This document shows, one piece after another, positions 1 through 7,535 of a DNA stretch of 64,000 nt. This stretch comes from Pseudomonas sp. P818. GTDB lineage: Bacteria; Pseudomonadota; Gammaproteobacteria; Pseudomonadales; Pseudomonadaceae. Both the position numbers and the translations under genes were made by a program. The notes beneath the pieces are model-generated. The model saw only the letters and a program-made list of their open reading frames with translations, was not told where the DNA came from and did no database searches. The stretch covers positions 62,001 to 126,000 of the forward strand of contig NZ_ATKM01000009.1 of the NCBI RefSeq assembly GCF_000418555.1, written 5' to 3'. The number at the start of each line of letters is the position of its first letter. Position 1 is the stretch's first letter.

Positions 1-759
1 ACCCAGGCCAAGTCTGCACGTCTGACCATTGACGGCTTGCAGGTTGTGCGTAGCAGCAACAAGATCTCCGATGCCCTGGAGGGAGTCACCCTGGATCTGC
101 TCGCGGCGCAGAGCAGCACCGATCTGACTGACGGCAAGACCATCAACATCACGGTCGGCGTGGACAAGGCGGGTGTGAGAAGCAGCCTACAAAAGTTCGT
201 CGATGCCTACAATGCCCTGATCAGCACCACCGCCCAGTTGACGGCCTTTGTTCCGGTGGACGGGTCCAATCCCGTTACCGGGCCGCTGTTTGGTGACACC
301 TCGGTGCGCGGACTGCTGTCCGGGCTACGCAACGAGCTGGCCAACACTTCCGGGCAGGACGGTATCAAGGCGCTTGCCGAACTGGGCATCACCACTGGCA
401 AGGATGGCAAGCTGTCCCTGGATGATACCAAGCTGACTGCTGCGCTGGACCGGAACTTCGATGAAGTAGGGAGTTACTTGACCGGTGACAAGGGGTTGAT
501 GGGGCGGCTATCCAGCTTCACCTCCAGTTATGTCGCCACCGAAGGTGTGCTCAAGCAGCGTAACGATGCCCTGCAAGTCACCAAGAAGGATATCGACAAG
601 CAGCGTGAATCGCTCAACAAGCGCGTGGAGAGCCTGCAGGAGCGCCTCTATGCCCAATACAACGCCATGGACTCTCTGGTCGGTCAGCTCAAACGTACAA
701 GCGAAAGCCTGGGCGGTATGCTCGCCAATCTGCCCGGCTTCGTCAGAAAGGATAAGTAA
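1..759 (+). CDS. fliD: Flagellar filament cap protein FliD, C-terminal part (5' end outside window)
   Basis: FliD caps the growing filament and folds exported flagellin at its tip. Only the last 252 codons are present: the frame is open from base 1 and ends at TAA 757-759. The visible part has the FliD C-terminal layout, with a segment of type SLQKFVDAYNALIS near 180-230, then a long helical, heptad-like C-terminus rich in K, Q and R (about 540-720) expected to form the coiled-coil leg. It sits 3 bp before fliS, which encodes the flagellin chaperone, as in other Pseudomonas. The start and any promoter lie upstream of the window. Confidence 0.9.
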   Translation, partial: TQAKSARLTIDGLQVVRSSNKISDALEGVTLDLLAAQSSTDLTDGKTINITVGVDKAGVRSSLQKFVDAYNALISTTAQLTAFVPVDGSNPVTGPLFGDTSVRGLLSGLRNELANTSGQDGIKALAELGITTGKDGKLSLDDTKLTAALDRNFDEVGSYLTGDKGLMGRLSSFTSSYVATEGVLKQRNDALQVTKKDIDKQRESLNKRVESLQERLYAQYNAMDSLVGQLKRTSESLGGMLANLPGFVRKDK

Positions 760-762
760 TTT

Positions 763-1155
763 ATGAGCAAGAACCCGATCGATGCCTACAAGCAGGTCAA
801 AACCAGCCAAGAGGTTTCCCCTTATCGTACGGTGCAGCTGTTGCTCGAAGGCGCCTTGCAGCGAGTGATGCTTGCCAAGCAAGCGCAGGCCGAAGGCGAC
901 ACCGAGATTCGCGGGATGGCAGTGGGGACCACCATTACCATTCTGGGCGTGCTGCAGGCGGCTCTGGACAAGGAGTTGGGTGGTGAAATTGCAGAGAACC
1001 TGGACGCGCTCTATGACTATATGACTCGCCGTCTGGCTGGCGTTGCGCTGGATGAAACGCCGCGTACGCTGGACGAGGTTCAAACCCTGCTGGGAGATAT
1101 CAAGAGCGCCTGGGATGCTATCGGGCCCGAGGTCGAACCTGTTCCGGCAGGATAG
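763..1155 (+). CDS. fliS: Flagellin export chaperone FliS
   Basis: 130-aa all-helical protein of the FliS family, a cytosolic chaperone that holds flagellin monomers unfolded until export. The diagnostic N-terminus is visible: residues 4-8 are IDAYK, followed by [14 protein letters not shown]. FliS proteins share a Y-rich start and an (I/L)QxLxEGAL-type helix. ATG at 763 follows the fliD stop by 3 bp, so translation is probably coupled. A second, shorter paralogue follows at 1271. Together they resemble the fliS-fleP arrangement of P. aeruginosa; this copy is the better match to canonical FliS. Confidence 0.93.
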   Translation: MSKNPIDAYKQVKTSQEVSPYRTVQLLLEGALQRVMLAKQAQAEGDTEIRGMAVGTTITILGVLQAALDKELGGEIAENLDALYDYMTRRLAGVALDETPRTLDEVQTLLGDIKSAWDAIGPEVEPVPAG

Positions 1156-1207
1156 TCGTAAGCGAGTTTTACCGGGATTGCACAGGCCTTTTCGCACCAT
1201 AAAACGC

Positions 1208-1234
1208 TAAAGCTTTATCTGTGATAGCCGATAC
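1208..1234 (+). promoter_or_regulatory. Predicted FliA (sigma-28) promoter of the second fliS-like gene
   Basis: TAAA at 1208-1211, then exactly 15 bases, then GCCGATAC at 1227-1234. This matches the flagellar sigma-28 consensus TAAA-N15-GCCGATAA at 11 of 12 positions. It lies 36 bp before the ATG at 1271, in the 115-bp gap after fliS, so the second fliS and the fliT-like gene can be transcribed as late genes independently of fliD-fliS. Confidence 0.75.
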
Positions 1235-1270
1235 CTAGAACATCAGCCTATCGGTAGAGCGAGAGCGATT

Positions 1271-1651
1271 ATGAACGCAATGGCGGCCCTCAAGCAGTAT
1301 CAGACCGTCAACAACCAGGCGCAGGCCGCAGAGGCCAGCCCTCATCGTCTGATTCAGATGTTGATGGAGGGCGGTTTGTCTCGTATCGCTCAGGCACGTG
1401 GTGCCATGGAGCGCGGGCAGACAGCGTTGAAGGGTGAGTTGATTGGCAAAAGCATTGCCATCATTGCTGGTTTGCGTGAGAGCCTTGACCACCAGCAGGG
1501 TGGCGAGCTTGCTGGTAATCTGGATAGCCTGTACGAATATATGATCGCCCGTTTGACCGAAGCCAACGTCAGCAATGAGCCGGAGCTTCTTGAGGAAGTG
1601 TCGGGGCTGCTGCGTAATGTCAAACAGGGTTGGGATGCCATCGCCCAGTAA
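1271..1651 (+). CDS. Second FliS-family protein (FliS'/FleP-like)
   Basis: 126-aa FliS paralogue. It keeps the family pattern (SPHRLIQMLMEGGLSRIAQA at about 18-37, then helices ending in VKQGWDAI), but its start reads MNAMAALKQYQTVNNQ, closer to the usual FliS N-terminus VxxYxxV than fliS itself. The position, between fliS and the fliT-like gene upstream of fleQ, is that of P. aeruginosa fleP, a gene linked in the literature to pilus length. Whether this copy serves flagellin, FlaG or another client cannot be told from sequence. ATG 1271 is preceded by its own predicted sigma-28 promoter. Confidence 0.8.
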   Translation: MNAMAALKQYQTVNNQAQAAEASPHRLIQMLMEGGLSRIAQARGAMERGQTALKGELIGKSIAIIAGLRESLDHQQGGELAGNLDSLYEYMIARLTEANVSNEPELLEEVSGLLRNVKQGWDAIAQ

Positions 1652-1676
1652 TGAGCCGGCATCGGAGGAGAAGCGA

Positions 1677-1970
1677 ATGAGTTCATCCGTCCAAGATTTG
1701 CAAGCGACCGGTTCGGCCCTGCGCGATGCGTTGGCCAAACAGGACTGGGCTGCGATTGGCGAGCTTGACCTGCAGTGTCGTATGGCTGTCGAAGCGGCCA
1801 TGGTTGAAAGTCGCGATGAAGAAGATCTGCGTAGCGGTCTGGAAAATCTTCTGGCGCTTTACCGTGAGCTGGTCACCGTTTGTCAGGCCGAGCAGCAGCG
1901 TCTTGCCAGTGAACTGGTGCAACTCAATCAGTCCCATCAGGGCGCCAAGGTCTACCAGCTTTTCGGCTGA
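1677..1970 (+). CDS. fliT: FliT-like small flagellar chaperone
   Basis: 97-aa helical protein starting at ATG 1677, which is preceded by a good ribosome site (GGAGGAG-type, about 1666-1671). Size, heptad-like Q/L/A-rich helices and location after two fliS genes fit FliT, the chaperone of the FliD cap protein. The motif QDWAAIGELD near residues 22-31 and the C-terminal VYQLFG are features remembered from the Pseudomonas family. FliT sequences diverge strongly, so the family call rests partly on context. It shares the predicted sigma-28 transcript with the second fliS. Confidence 0.65.
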   Translation: MSSSVQDLQATGSALRDALAKQDWAAIGELDLQCRMAVEAAMVESRDEEDLRSGLENLLALYRELVTVCQAEQQRLASELVQLNQSHQGAKVYQLFG

Positions 1971-1983
1971 TTCCCCTTACTTG

Positions 1984-2015
1984 CCGAGTTTATCCGCCTG
2001 GTTAAGCTCGGTTTC
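1984..2015 (+). terminator. Weak terminator-like hairpin after the fliT-like gene
   Basis: CCGAGTTTA (1984-1992) can pair over 9 bp, with one G-T wobble, to TAAGCTCGG (2003-2011), followed by TTTCTCCC. The T tract is short, so efficient termination is uncertain. Confidence 0.4.
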
Positions 2016-2126
2016 TCCCGTTGCGTTTTCCCCGCTTCTCCTCTTTTATCGACGATGATCGCCCGATTCTGCAAGCCGGTGCTTGGGCTGATACTGTTGA
2101 TGAGCGTAAAAAATTACGCCATAAAA

Positions 2127-2155
2127 TTGACTGGCTTCAATTTTTTGACTTTACT
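2127..2155 (+). promoter_or_regulatory. Candidate sigma-70 promoter of fleQ
   Basis: TTGACT at 2127-2132 and TTTACT at 2150-2155 are separated by 17 bp in a notably AT-rich island inside a GC-rich region. It lies 75 bp before the fleQ ATG. FleQ is known to be transcribed by a housekeeping-type promoter at the top of the cascade. The rest of the 1971-2229 gap shows nothing else recognisable. Confidence 0.5.
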
Positions 2156-2229
2156 AGTGGCAAGTTGCCGGTGCGCGCCGAAGAACTGGCGTGCAATTTC
2201 CCTTACTCCTCGGGTCAGACAAGCACAAG

Positions 2230-3705
2230 ATGTGGCGTGAAACCAAAATCCTGTTGATCGATGACAATGCTGCGCGCCGCCATGAGTTGGCGATCATTCT
2301 GAGCTTTCTCGGGGAAGAGCATCTGGCCTGCACCAGTCAGGATTGGCGCAGTGCGGTGGCTGAGCTCGGTTCCAGTCGGGAGGTGCTCAGCGTTTTGCTG
2401 GGTGATGTCGAGACCAAAGGCGGTGCTCTGGAGCTAACCAAACAGATCGCGGGCTGGGATGAGTTTCTGCCGCTGCTGACGGTGGGCGACTCCACTCTGC
2501 AGGACTGGCCGGAGGACTTGCGCAGGCGCGTGCTGGCAGTGCTGGAGACGCCGCTCAGCTATAACAAGCTGCTCGACTCTCTGCACCGTGCTCAGGTCTA
2601 TCGCGAAATGTACGACCAGGCACGCGATCGTGGCCGTCAGCGCGAGCCCAACCTGTTCCGCAGCTTGGTAGGCACCAGTCGCGCCATCCAGCAAGTCAGG
2701 CAAATGATGCAGCAGGTGGCCGATACAGAGGCCAGCGTTCTGATTCTCGGCGAGTCTGGAACGGGCAAGGAAGTGGTGGCGCGTAATCTGCATTATCACT
2801 CCAAGCGTCGCGAGGCACCGTTCGTGCCGGTCAACTGCGGCGCCATTCCAGCCGAGTTGCTGGAAAGCGAGTTGTTCGGGCATGAAAAGGGTGCCTTCAC
2901 CGGCGCCATCACCAGTCGGGCGGGGCGCTTCGAACTGGCCAATGGCGGCACGTTGTTCCTCGACGAGATCGGTGACATGCCGCTGCCGATGCAGGTCAAG
3001 CTGTTGCGCGTACTGCAGGAGCGAACTTTCGAGCGCGTCGGCAGCAACAAGACCCAGACGGCTGACGTGCGCATCATCGCTGCCACGCACAAGAACCTGG
3101 AGAAAATGATCGAGGACGGCAGCTTCCGCGAGGATCTGTACTACCGTCTGAACGTCTTCCCCATCGAGATGGCGCCGCTGCGCGAACGTATCGAAGACAT
3201 CCCGCTGCTGATGAACGAGCTGATCTCGCGTATGGAGCACGAAAAGCGTGGCTCCATTCGTTTCAATTCGGCCGCCATCATGTCGCTGTGTCGTCATGAC
3301 TGGGCGGGCAATGTGCGTGAGCTGGCCAATCTGGTGGAGCGTATGGCGATCATGCACCCCTACGGTGTGATCGGCGTTGGTGAGCTGCCGAAGAAATTCC
3401 GTCATGTCGACGATGAAGATGAGCAACTCGCAGCCAGCCTGCGTGACGAGATGGAAGAGCGCGCGGCAATCATGGCCGGCCTGCCGGGCCTGGATACACC
3501 GGCGATGCTGCCGCCGGAGGGGCTGGATCTGAAGGACTACCTTGGCAACCTGGAGCAAGGGCTGATCCAGCAAGCGCTGGATGATGCTGGCGGAGTGGTG
3601 GCCCGTGCTGCCGAGCGCCTGCGAATTCGACGTACCACCTTGGTGGAGAAGATGCGCAAGTACGGCATGAGTCGCCGCGAAGAGGATGGCCAGGAGGAGG
3701 ACTGA
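2230..3705 (+). CDS. fleQ: Flagellar master regulator FleQ (sigma-54 activator, c-di-GMP responsive)
   Basis: 491-aa bacterial enhancer-binding protein that turns on early flagellar genes with RpoN and, in the well-studied homologue, represses matrix genes until c-di-GMP binds. Layout: receiver-like domain 1-120; AAA+ domain with Walker A GESGTGKE 174-181, sigma-54 contact loop GAFTGA 221-226 and Walker B D245-E246; Fis-type helix-turn-helix near 460-485 ([11 protein letters not shown]). Start ATG 2230 gives [13 protein letters not shown]; an in-frame ATG 13 codons upstream (2191) is rejected because it adds residues unlike the family. Unusually, an Asp occupies the putative phospho-acceptor site (D59), although the usual beta-5 Lys is absent. 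A clear terminator follows. Confidence 0.97.
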   Translation: MWRETKILLIDDNAARRHELAIILSFLGEEHLACTSQDWRSAVAELGSSREVLSVLLGDVETKGGALELTKQIAGWDEFLPLLTVGDSTLQDWPEDLRRRVLAVLETPLSYNKLLDSLHRAQVYREMYDQARDRGRQREPNLFRSLVGTSRAIQQVRQMMQQVADTEASVLILGESGTGKEVVARNLHYHSKRREAPFVPVNCGAIPAELLESELFGHEKGAFTGAITSRAGRFELANGGTLFLDEIGDMPLPMQVKLLRVLQERTFERVGSNKTQTADVRIIAATHKNLEKMIEDGSFREDLYYRLNVFPIEMAPLRERIEDIPLLMNELISRMEHEKRGSIRFNSAAIMSLCRHDWAGNVRELANLVERMAIMHPYGVIGVGELPKKFRHVDDEDEQLAASLRDEMEERAAIMAGLPGLDTPAMLPPEGLDLKDYLGNLEQGLIQQALDDAGGVVARAAERLRIRRTTLVEKMRKYGMSRREEDGQEED

Positions 3706-3737
3706 TTCCTCTGGCGCAGGCTAGATAGCAGAACGAA

Positions 3738-3774
3738 AGCCGGAGCTTTGACGCAAGCTCCGGCTTCGTTTTTT
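3738..3774 (+). terminator. Rho-independent terminator of fleQ
   Basis: Perfect 11-bp stem AGCCGGAGCTT (3738-3748) / AAGCTCCGGCT (3755-3765), a 6-base loop, then TCGTTTTTT to 3774. It isolates fleQ from fleSR. Confidence 0.92.
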
Positions 3775-3803
3775 CAAGTGGTTGAAAAATAAGAATAAAA
3801 AAG

Positions 3804-3820
3804 TAGGCACGGGGATTGCT
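3804..3820 (+). promoter_or_regulatory. Sigma-54 promoter of fleSR
   Basis: TAGGCACGGGGATTGCT: GG at 3806-3807, ten bases, GC at 3818-3819, the -24/-12 signature. It lies 52 bp before fleS. In P. aeruginosa fleSR is a FleQ/RpoN-dependent class II operon, consistent with this site. Confidence 0.85.
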
Positions 3821-3872
3821 AAAGCTCTTGTATCCGACCGTCTTCTGACGGTGCGTCGTACGAGAGAAGCAG

Positions 3873-5087
3873 ATGGAAGCCAACCTTCGTCCTACCGAGT
3901 CAGCCGAGCCAAGCCTTGCTGCGCCGCTCGAACAAGCCAGTCGTGCAGGGCTGGAGCAGGCCTTTGCCCTGTTCAATCAGATGTCCAACCAGCTCAGCGA
4001 GTCGTACAGCCTACTCGAGGCACGAGTCAATGAGCTGAAGGGACAGCTGGCACTGGTCAGCGCTCAGCGTATGCAGGAGTTGGCGGAGAAGGAACGTCTG
4101 GCGCATCGCTTGCAGAGCCTGCTGGATCTGCTGCCCGGTGGCGTGATCGTCATCGATGGTCAGGGTGTCGTACGTGAAGCCAACCCCGTGGCCCGTGCGT
4201 TACTTGGCCAGCCGCTGGTGGGCATGCTCTGGCGCCAGGTGATCGCTCGCAATTTTGCACCGCGCGAAGACGACGGCCACGAAATCTCCATGCGCGACGG
4301 ACGTCGGTTATCCATCGCGACCCGTTCTCTGCATGGGGAGCCGGGGCAGTTGGTACTGCTGACTGACCTGACTGAAACCCGTCGCCTGCAGGATCAACTA
4401 TCTCGTCATGAGCGTCTTTCGGCTCTGGGGCGGATGGTGGCTTCGCTCGCGCATCAGATCCGTACGCCGCTCTCTGCGGCATTGCTCTACGCCAGCCATC
4501 TCAACGAGCAGATTCTACCCGCCGAACAGCAGCAGCGCTTCGCTGGCCGCTTGAAGGAGCGTCTGCACGAGCTGGAGAACCAGGTGCGCGACATGCTGAT
4601 CTTCGCCCGTGGCGAGCTGCCATTGCCGGATCGTCTGGCGCCGTCGGCCCTGTTCGATGCGCTGCGTGCGGCTGCCGACGCGCATGTCGGGGGCATGGCC
4701 GTGCGCTGGCAATGCGATGTGCGCGATGGCGAGTTGTTGTGCAACCGCGACACACTGGTCGGCACCGTGCTCAACCTGATCGACAACGCCATCCAGGCGG
4801 CCGGTCGCGATGCGCGCCTGAAGATTCATCTTTATCGCCGCGAAAACCAATTGCGCCTGTGCGTCAGTGACGACGGACCGGGGATGAGTCAGGAGACCCT
4901 GGCGCGTCTGGGCGAACCCTTCTTTACCACCAAGACCACCGGAACCGGCCTCGGCCTGGCGGTGGTCAAGGCAGTGGCGCGTGCTCATCAGGGCCAGCTG
5001 CTGCTGCAATCACGTGCAGGTCGTGGCACCTGCGCCATCGTTTCTCTACCGCTGCTCGATGCAGCGCCTCACTCGAATCAGGAGTAA
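3873..5087 (+). CDS. fleS: Flagellar sensor histidine kinase FleS
   Basis: 404-aa soluble histidine kinase that phosphorylates FleR and thus licenses class III (hook/rod) genes. No membrane segment is visible, as expected for cytosolic FleS. An N-terminal coiled region (about 25-75) precedes a PAS domain (about 75-175). The HisKA box SLAHQIRTPLSA follows with phospho-acceptor H194. The ATPase domain has N-box NLIDNAIQAAG, G1 DDGPGMS and G2 GTGLGLAVV. ATG 3873 follows GAGAAG. The stop is 3 bp from the fleR ATG, so the pair is an operon driven by the sigma-54 site at 3804. Confidence 0.95.
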   Translation: MEANLRPTESAEPSLAAPLEQASRAGLEQAFALFNQMSNQLSESYSLLEARVNELKGQLALVSAQRMQELAEKERLAHRLQSLLDLLPGGVIVIDGQGVVREANPVARALLGQPLVGMLWRQVIARNFAPREDDGHEISMRDGRRLSIATRSLHGEPGQLVLLTDLTETRRLQDQLSRHERLSALGRMVASLAHQIRTPLSAALLYASHLNEQILPAEQQQRFAGRLKERLHELENQVRDMLIFARGELPLPDRLAPSALFDALRAAADAHVGGMAVRWQCDVRDGELLCNRDTLVGTVLNLIDNAIQAAGRDARLKIHLYRRENQLRLCVSDDGPGMSQETLARLGEPFFTTKTTGTGLGLAVVKAVARAHQGQLLLQSRAGRGTCAIVSLPLLDAAPHSNQE

Positions 5088-5090
5088 CCC

Positions 5091-6506
5091 ATGGCTGCCA
5101 AAGTCCTGCTGGTTGAAGACGATCGCGCACTGCGCGAAGCCCTGGCCGACACCCTGTGCCTGGGCGGGCATGATTATCGGGCAGTCGATTGTGCCGAAGC
5201 GGCCTTGGTCGCGCTGACCGAGGAGTCCTTCGGTCTCGTGGTGAGTGACGTCAATATGCCGGGTATGGATGGGCATCAGTTGTTGGCGCAGATTCGCAGT
5301 CGCTACCCGCAACTGCCGGTACTGTTGATGACGGCGTTCGGCGCCGTGGAGCGCGCGGTGGATGCCATTCGCCAGGGGGCGGCCGATTATCTGGTCAAGC
5401 CGTTCGAGCCGCGCACGCTACTGGAGTTGGTGGCCAAGCACGCACTTGGAAAAATGACCGCCGGTGAGCGTGATGGCCCTGTAGCGCTCGAACCGGCCAG
5501 CGTGCAGCTGCTGGAGCTGGCGTCGCGCGTGGCGCAGAGCGATTCGACGGTGATGATCACAGGTGAGTCCGGGACCGGTAAGGAAGTATTGGCGCGCTAT
5601 ATCCACCAGCAGTCGCCACGTGCAGCCGGCCCATTCATCGCCATCAACTGTGCGGCGATTCCCGACAACATGCTCGAGGCCACGCTGTTCGGCCATGAGA
5701 AGGGTGCTTTCACCGGTGCTGTCACTGCGCAGCCCGGCAAGTTCGAGCTGGCTGATGGCGGCACTATTCTGCTCGATGAAATTTCCGAAATGCCGCTAGG
5801 CTTGCAGGCCAAATTGCTGCGGGTGCTGCAGGAGCGCGAGGTGGAGCGGGTCGGCGCGCGTAAGCCGATCAACCTGGATATTCGCGTGCTGGCCACCAGT
5901 AACCGTGATCTGGCCAGTGAAGTGGCGGCCGGCCGTTTCCGTGAGGACCTTTACTATCGCCTGTCGGTTTTCCCGCTGGCCTGGCGTCCGCTGCGTGAGC
6001 GTCCTGCCGACATCCTGCCGCTGGCCGAGCGGCTACTGGCCAAGCACGTCAAAAAAATGAATCAGGCACCGGTGCGTTTGTCCGAATCGGCCGCGCAAAG
6101 CCTGGTTCAGCATCAGTGGCCGGGCAACGTGCGTGAACTGGACAACGCCATCCAGCGCGCCTTGATTCTGCAGCAGGGCGGGGTGATTCAGGCGCAGGAC
6201 CTTTGCCTGCATTCGCCTATCGGCCAATCGGTGCAGAGCGTCGCACCGCGTCTGGCGGTAGTACCGAGCGTCACGGCCCCAACAGCGCAGCCGGTCGAGC
6301 CCGCAGGGGCAGCTGATTCCGGTGCCCTGGGCGAGGATCTTCGCCGTCGCGAGTTTCAGGTCATCATCGACACCCTGCGTGCCGAACGCGGTCGCCGCAA
6401 GGAAGCTGCCGAGCGCCTGGGTATCAGCCCGCGCACCCTGCGCTACAAGCTGGCGCAGATGCGTGATGCCGGCATGGATGTCGAGGCTTATCTGTACGCC
6501 AGTTAG
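5091..6506 (+). CDS. fleR: Flagellar sigma-54 response regulator FleR
   Basis: 471-aa NtrC-type regulator. The receiver domain is complete: acidic pair at VEDD, phospho-acceptor D53 in SDVNMPGMDG, and the Lys in LVKPFEP. The AAA+ domain carries [17 protein letters not shown] and a Walker B of type ILLDEISE. The C-terminal helix-turn-helix (KEAAERLGISPRTLRYKL) is followed by a short tail. FleR activates the class III operons (flgBCDE, flgFGHIJKL, fliK in P. aeruginosa) after phosphorylation by FleS. ATG 5091 is 3 bp past the fleS stop. Confidence 0.96.
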   Translation: MAAKVLLVEDDRALREALADTLCLGGHDYRAVDCAEAALVALTEESFGLVVSDVNMPGMDGHQLLAQIRSRYPQLPVLLMTAFGAVERAVDAIRQGAADYLVKPFEPRTLLELVAKHALGKMTAGERDGPVALEPASVQLLELASRVAQSDSTVMITGESGTGKEVLARYIHQQSPRAAGPFIAINCAAIPDNMLEATLFGHEKGAFTGAVTAQPGKFELADGGTILLDEISEMPLGLQAKLLRVLQEREVERVGARKPINLDIRVLATSNRDLASEVAAGRFREDLYYRLSVFPLAWRPLRERPADILPLAERLLAKHVKKMNQAPVRLSESAAQSLVQHQWPGNVRELDNAIQRALILQQGGVIQAQDLCLHSPIGQSVQSVAPRLAVVPSVTAPTAQPVEPAGAADSGALGEDLRRREFQVIIDTLRAERGRRKEAAERLGISPRTLRYKLAQMRDAGMDVEAYLYAS

Positions 6507-6587
6507 TTTGCCGACCTGGGTAGGTAGGACCTGCGGCTGGTAGGGTGGAATCCCCGACTTCGTGGGAGTGCCTCGGGTTTTCTATCG

Positions 6588-6617
6588 CCGTCATCCCCGC
6601 GAAGGCGGGGATCCAGC
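6588..6617 (+). repeat. Left 30-bp inverted repeat of the GIY-YIG cassette
   Basis: Thirty bases that reappear, perfectly inverted, at 7034-7063. The core TCCCCGC-GAAG-GCGGGGA (6593-6610) is itself a 7-bp-stem hairpin. A degenerate relative of the same hairpin (TCCCCGACTTCGTGGGAG) lies just upstream near 6551. Sequences of this type are scattered through many proteobacterial genomes (established in general terms; copy number here unknown). Confidence 0.9.
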
Positions 6618-6730
6618 GGCGGCGCTCAGGTTGTCCTGGCCTATTGAGCGATTATTTGTCGTTCGGGCTTAAATCAACCTTTGAATAGGCCTCCCTGCTC
6701 ACGCAGGGCGCATCTGCAAAGGACTGCAGC

Positions 6731-7060
6731 ATGAAACAACCAGCCGTTTACATTATGGCCAGCCAGCGTAATGGCACGCTCTACATCGGAGTTACCGCAG
6801 ATTTGCTGCGGCGTATCTGGCAGCATAGAGAGGGAGTGCTTGAGGGCTTTACGCGCCGCTATGGCGTGAAGTTGCTGGTGTGGTACGAGCAGCATGGAAG
6901 TATGAGTGACGCGATAGCCAGGGAGAAGGCCATCAAGAAATGGAATCGTGCCTGGAAGCTGCGTCTGATCGAGGAGCGAAACCCGCAGTGGCGGGATCTT
7001 TGGTCGGAGATTGTTGGTGATTCGTCTCTTGCTGCTGGATCCCCGCCTTCGCGGGGATGA
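6731..7060 (+). CDS. Small GIY-YIG family endonuclease-like protein
   Basis: 109-aa single-domain protein. The GIY-YIG fold is recognisable: VYIM (6-9), LYIGVT (17-22), catalytic-type Arg 27/28, Tyr 44, Glu 65 in REKAIKKWNR, and a conserved ERNPQW near 82-87. No helicase or DNA-binding domain is fused. It sits alone between fleR and fliE, unrelated to motility. Residues 102-109 and the TGA stop are encoded entirely by the right inverted repeat (7034-7063), so gene and repeat appear to be one unit. Its substrate is unknown. Whether it acts on the flanking hairpins, as the transposase-like RAYT proteins do on REPs, is an inference. Confidence 0.88.
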   Translation: MKQPAVYIMASQRNGTLYIGVTADLLRRIWQHREGVLEGFTRRYGVKLLVWYEQHGSMSDAIAREKAIKKWNRAWKLRLIEERNPQWRDLWSEIVGDSSLAAGSPPSRG

Positions 7061-7063
7061 CGG
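7034..7063 (-). repeat. Right 30-bp inverted repeat of the GIY-YIG cassette
   Basis: Exact reverse complement of 6588-6617 over 30 bp. It contains the last eight codons and the stop of the GIY-YIG gene. No target-site duplication is evident outside the pair. Confidence 0.9.
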
Positions 7064-7126
7064 TAGTTATCCTATTTATCTGCTTGTCCTCGGTCTGATT
7101 CCCATAAGCCGCCTGTAGCTGCTTTG

Positions 7127-7144
7127 TTGGCACCCTTGTTGCAA
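7127..7144 (+). promoter_or_regulatory. Sigma-54 promoter of the fliE operon
   Basis: TTGGCACCCTTGTTGCAA is a near-perfect -24/-12 element, with GG at 7129-7130 and GC at 7141-7142. It lies 51 bp before the fliE ATG. The GIY-YIG cassette ends about 60 bp upstream, so any activator site further upstream has been displaced or lies between. Confidence 0.92.
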
Positions 7145-7195
7145 ATACCCCTGCATAGCGCCGCTAGTGTCAAAAAGCGGGCAGTGGAGGAAGTC

Positions 7196-7525
7196 ATGAG
7201 CCAAGGTGTCGAATTCAATCGCTTGATGCTGGAAATGCGTTCCATGCAGGCTGAGGCCATGTCGCGTCAGAAACCTGTTGCGAGCGAGCCAGTGCAGGGA
7301 GCGCCGAGCTTTTCGGAAATGCTTGGCCAGGCGGTGAACAAGGTCAACGAGACCCAGCAGGCCTCCAACAAGCTCGCCACTGCCTTTGAGATGGGCCAGA
7401 GCGGGGTCGATCTGACCGACGTGATGATCGCCTCGCAGAAAGCCAGCGTATCCTTTCAAGCCATGACCCAGGTGCGTAACAAGCTGGTCCAGGCGTATCA
7501 AGACATCATGCAGATGCCGGTCTGA
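7196..7525 (+). CDS. fliE: Flagellar MS-ring/rod junction protein FliE
   Basis: 109 aa, the same size as P. aeruginosa FliE. It links the MS ring to the proximal rod. The C-terminal half has the conserved FliE pattern: [18 protein letters not shown], then a helix ending in QDIMQMPV. Start ATG 7196 follows GGAGG at 7187; a TTG 24 codons upstream is rejected because it overlaps the sigma-54 promoter. First gene of fliEFG. Confidence 0.95.
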   Translation: MSQGVEFNRLMLEMRSMQAEAMSRQKPVASEPVQGAPSFSEMLGQAVNKVNETQQASNKLATAFEMGQSGVDLTDVMIASQKASVSFQAMTQVRNKLVQAYQDIMQMPV

Positions 7526-7535
7526 GGGTTGATTC

